A stretch of DNA of 7,588 nucleotides from NCBI GenBank assembly GCA_014377795.1, contig JACMOY010000289.1:1-7588 (forward strand), read 5' to 3'. The number at the start of each line of letters is the position of its first letter. The stretch's first letter is position 1. The notes below the pieces were generated by a model that did no database searches, was not told the DNA's origin, and worked only from the letters and a program-made list of their open reading frames with translations. A program made the position numbers and the translations under genes. The DNA comes from Actinomycetota bacterium. Its GTDB lineage: Bacteria; Actinomycetota; Actinomycetes; Actinomycetales; Angustibacteraceae. Of the stretch, positions 6,842 through 7,588 are shown piece after piece.

Positions 6842-6855
6842 GTGTCGCTTGACAC
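6842..6855. repeat. Small dyad GTGTC-N4-GACAC in the wall-protein leader
   Basis: Perfect 5-bp inverted arms around gctt, about 60 bp upstream of ATG 6782 and downstream of the candidate promoter. In RNA it would give a short stem with a 4-nt loop; in DNA it could be a half-size operator. It has no T tract and so is unlikely to be a terminator. Function unknown. Confidence 0.45.
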
Positions 6856-6900
6856 CAGGGGGTGCGACTGTTGCTGATGTGACGGGTGGGGCTCGGGGTG

Positions 6901-6930
6901 ACGCTAACGGGTCGGACGCCGCGGCGTCCA
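6901..6930 (-). promoter_or_regulatory. Candidate promoter of the secreted wall protein
   Basis: On the minus strand TGGACG (6930-6925), an 18-base spacer and TAGCGT (6906-6901) resemble a housekeeping-sigma -35/-10 pair. TAGCGT is the same hexamer as the proposed -10 of the membrane-protein gene. Transcription would start near 6894 and give a leader of roughly 110 nt, in agreement with the presence of a Shine-Dalgarno sequence. This is inferred from motifs only. Confidence 0.45.
6914..6929. promoter_or_regulatory. Perfect 16-bp palindrome overlapping the -35 region
   Basis: GGACGCCGCGGCGTCC reads identically on both strands. It covers most of the proposed -35 (TGGACG) and spacer of the wall-protein promoter, a classical operator position. 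It could also fold as a 6-bp stem with a 4-nt loop just after the end of the 6972 gene. No T-rich run follows on the minus strand, so a Rho-independent terminator is less likely. Pure GC palindromes arise more easily in DNA of this composition. Confidence 0.45.
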
Positions 6931-6971
6931 GGCCCTACCCGGTGCAGACCAGGACATCGCGGACGTCGGTG

Positions 6972-7588
6972 TCACGGCGTGAGCATCACCCGTCGGCTGG
7001 TGGGCCCGGCCGACAGGGCCAACCGCTGGTAGAAGACCGGCCCCGCCACGGTGGCGGGCAGGCTGACGCGGGTACCCGCCCAGGTACCCGCGACGAACCG
7101 GTCGCCCGCCTTGCCCAGGTCGAACGTCGCTGTGCTGGGGGCCCGGTTGCGCAGGGCGGCGGCGGTGAACCAGGTCGTGCCGCGCACCACGCCGGGGGTG
7201 TCGAGGCCGTCGCCGTCCCAGTCACCCAGGACGGGCACGTCGCCGACGCGTCCCCAGCCGACGGTGATGGTCGCCGGGCCCGCGGTCGGCGTCGCTCGCA
7301 GCAGCCACCTCCCGGCCCGCCAGACGCCGATGCCGTCGACCTTTCCGGCGTCGAACCGCCCGGCCACCGGGGCGTCGGTGGTCGTGCCGAACCGGAAGGT
7401 GCGGTCGCACGCGCCGCCGGTCAGGGTGTTGCGCAGGCACCAGGTGTTGTTGTGCACCACGGCGACCGAGTCCTTGCCGTTGCCGTCCCAGTCCCCCACC
7501 ACGGCCCGGTCGCCCGGTCCGCCGAGCAGGTAGGTGATGCGCACCCCGCGGGCGGTCAGCCAGGTGACCCTGCCCGCGGCGAACCAGC
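6972..7588 (-). CDS. VCBS/FG-GAP-like repeat protein, C-terminal part (5' end outside window)
   Basis: The frame is open from the right edge to TGA at 6974-6972, giving about 205 visible residues. GTG 7544 could serve as a start, but coding resemblance continues upstream of it (WFAAGRVTWLTARG), so the gene is read as truncated by the window. The sequence is made of units of about 45-50 residues with the pattern (F/W)G-x-GDxPVxGDWDGDGxDxxGVxRxxTWxLR. Two carry clear calcium-type acidic loops, DWDGNGKDS and DWDGDGLDT; others are degenerate (GRFDAGKVDGIGV; the final one ends in AGTWAGTRVSLPATV). Such repeats form beta-propeller-like, usually exported, domains. The N-terminal part, which would define function, is not visible. 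It lies upstream of the secreted wall protein on the same strand, 189 bp away, so the two may be functionally related but probably have separate promoters. Confidence 0.75.
   Translation of the reverse strand, partial: WFAAGRVTWLTARGVRITYLLGGPGDRAVVGDWDGNGKDSVAVVHNNTWCLRNTLTGGACDRTFRFGTTTDAPVAGRFDAGKVDGIGVWRAGRWLLRATPTAGPATITVGWGRVGDVPVLGDWDGDGLDTPGVVRGTTWFTAAALRNRAPSTATFDLGKAGDRFVAGTWAGTRVSLPATVAGPVFYQRLALSAGPTSRRVMLTP

Noticed and set aside
6849..6854. Exact TTGACA -35 hexamer on the plus strand
   Set aside because: No -10 lies at the proper distance downstream, and no plus-strand gene follows; the match comes from the GTGTC/GACAC dyad.
6355..6855. Minus-strand open frame starting in the wall-protein leader at the GACAC dyad
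   Set aside because: Beyond the leader it is only an out-of-phase reading of the wall-protein gene, with Arg/His/Ala-rich content and no Shine-Dalgarno sequence; not a credible upstream gene.
1..7588. tRNA, rRNA, CRISPR array, insertion sequence or attachment site
   Set aside because: Nearly the whole window is accounted for by protein genes. I found no spaced direct repeats, transposase motifs, terminal inverted repeats or tRNA-like cloverleaf in the few short gaps.

Overview
The window is very GC-rich DNA with almost no gaps between genes. Third codon positions are nearly all G or C, GTG starts are frequent, and long open frames lie opposite the genes. This fits a high-GC actinobacterium. 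The TIGR03089-type gene, a family I know only from Actinobacteria, supports that, but I cannot name a genus. I see seven protein genes (two cut by the window edges) and no RNA gene, mobile element or CRISPR array.

Layout. (1) Positions 1-1660, minus strand: a large multi-spanning membrane protein resembling a GT-C glycosyltransferase, running off the left edge. (2) Positions 1686-4058: three of the four dTDP-L-rhamnose enzymes in alternating orientation: rfbA (+), rfbD (-), rfbC (+). rfbA and rfbD overlap tail to tail by 18 bp; rfbD and rfbC are head to head across 18 bp. The 4,6-dehydratase gene rfbB is not in the window. (3) Positions 4055-4825: a TIGR03089-type gene overlapping the rfbC stop by 4 bp. 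It resembles only the N-terminal part of an AMP-forming acyl-CoA synthetase. (4) Positions 4812-6782, minus strand: a secreted, probably peptidoglycan-acting protein with an M15-like core and five peptidoglycan-binding repeats. Its tail overlaps the preceding gene by 14 bp. (5) Positions 6783-6971: a 189-bp regulatory gap with a candidate promoter, a perfect 16-bp palindrome and a small dyad. (6) Positions 6972-7588, minus strand: the C-terminal end of a calcium-loop (VCBS/FG-GAP-like) repeat protein, running off the right edge.

Theme. Everything recognisable concerns the cell envelope. RfbA makes dTDP-glucose, and RfbC and RfbD turn the 4-keto-6-deoxy intermediate into dTDP-L-rhamnose. The membrane protein could be a sugar transferase or polymer-assembly enzyme, and the last two genes encode exported proteins that probably act on or in the wall.

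Regulation. The most unusual feature is promoter architecture. The 25 bp between the membrane-protein gene and rfbA holds two overlapping TAnnnT -10 elements pointing opposite ways, each 6-7 nt from a start codon. This predicts a divergent pair of leaderless mRNAs. rfbC has the same arrangement on its side. No clearly new biological system is visible; the points worth attention are gene arrangement and promoters.
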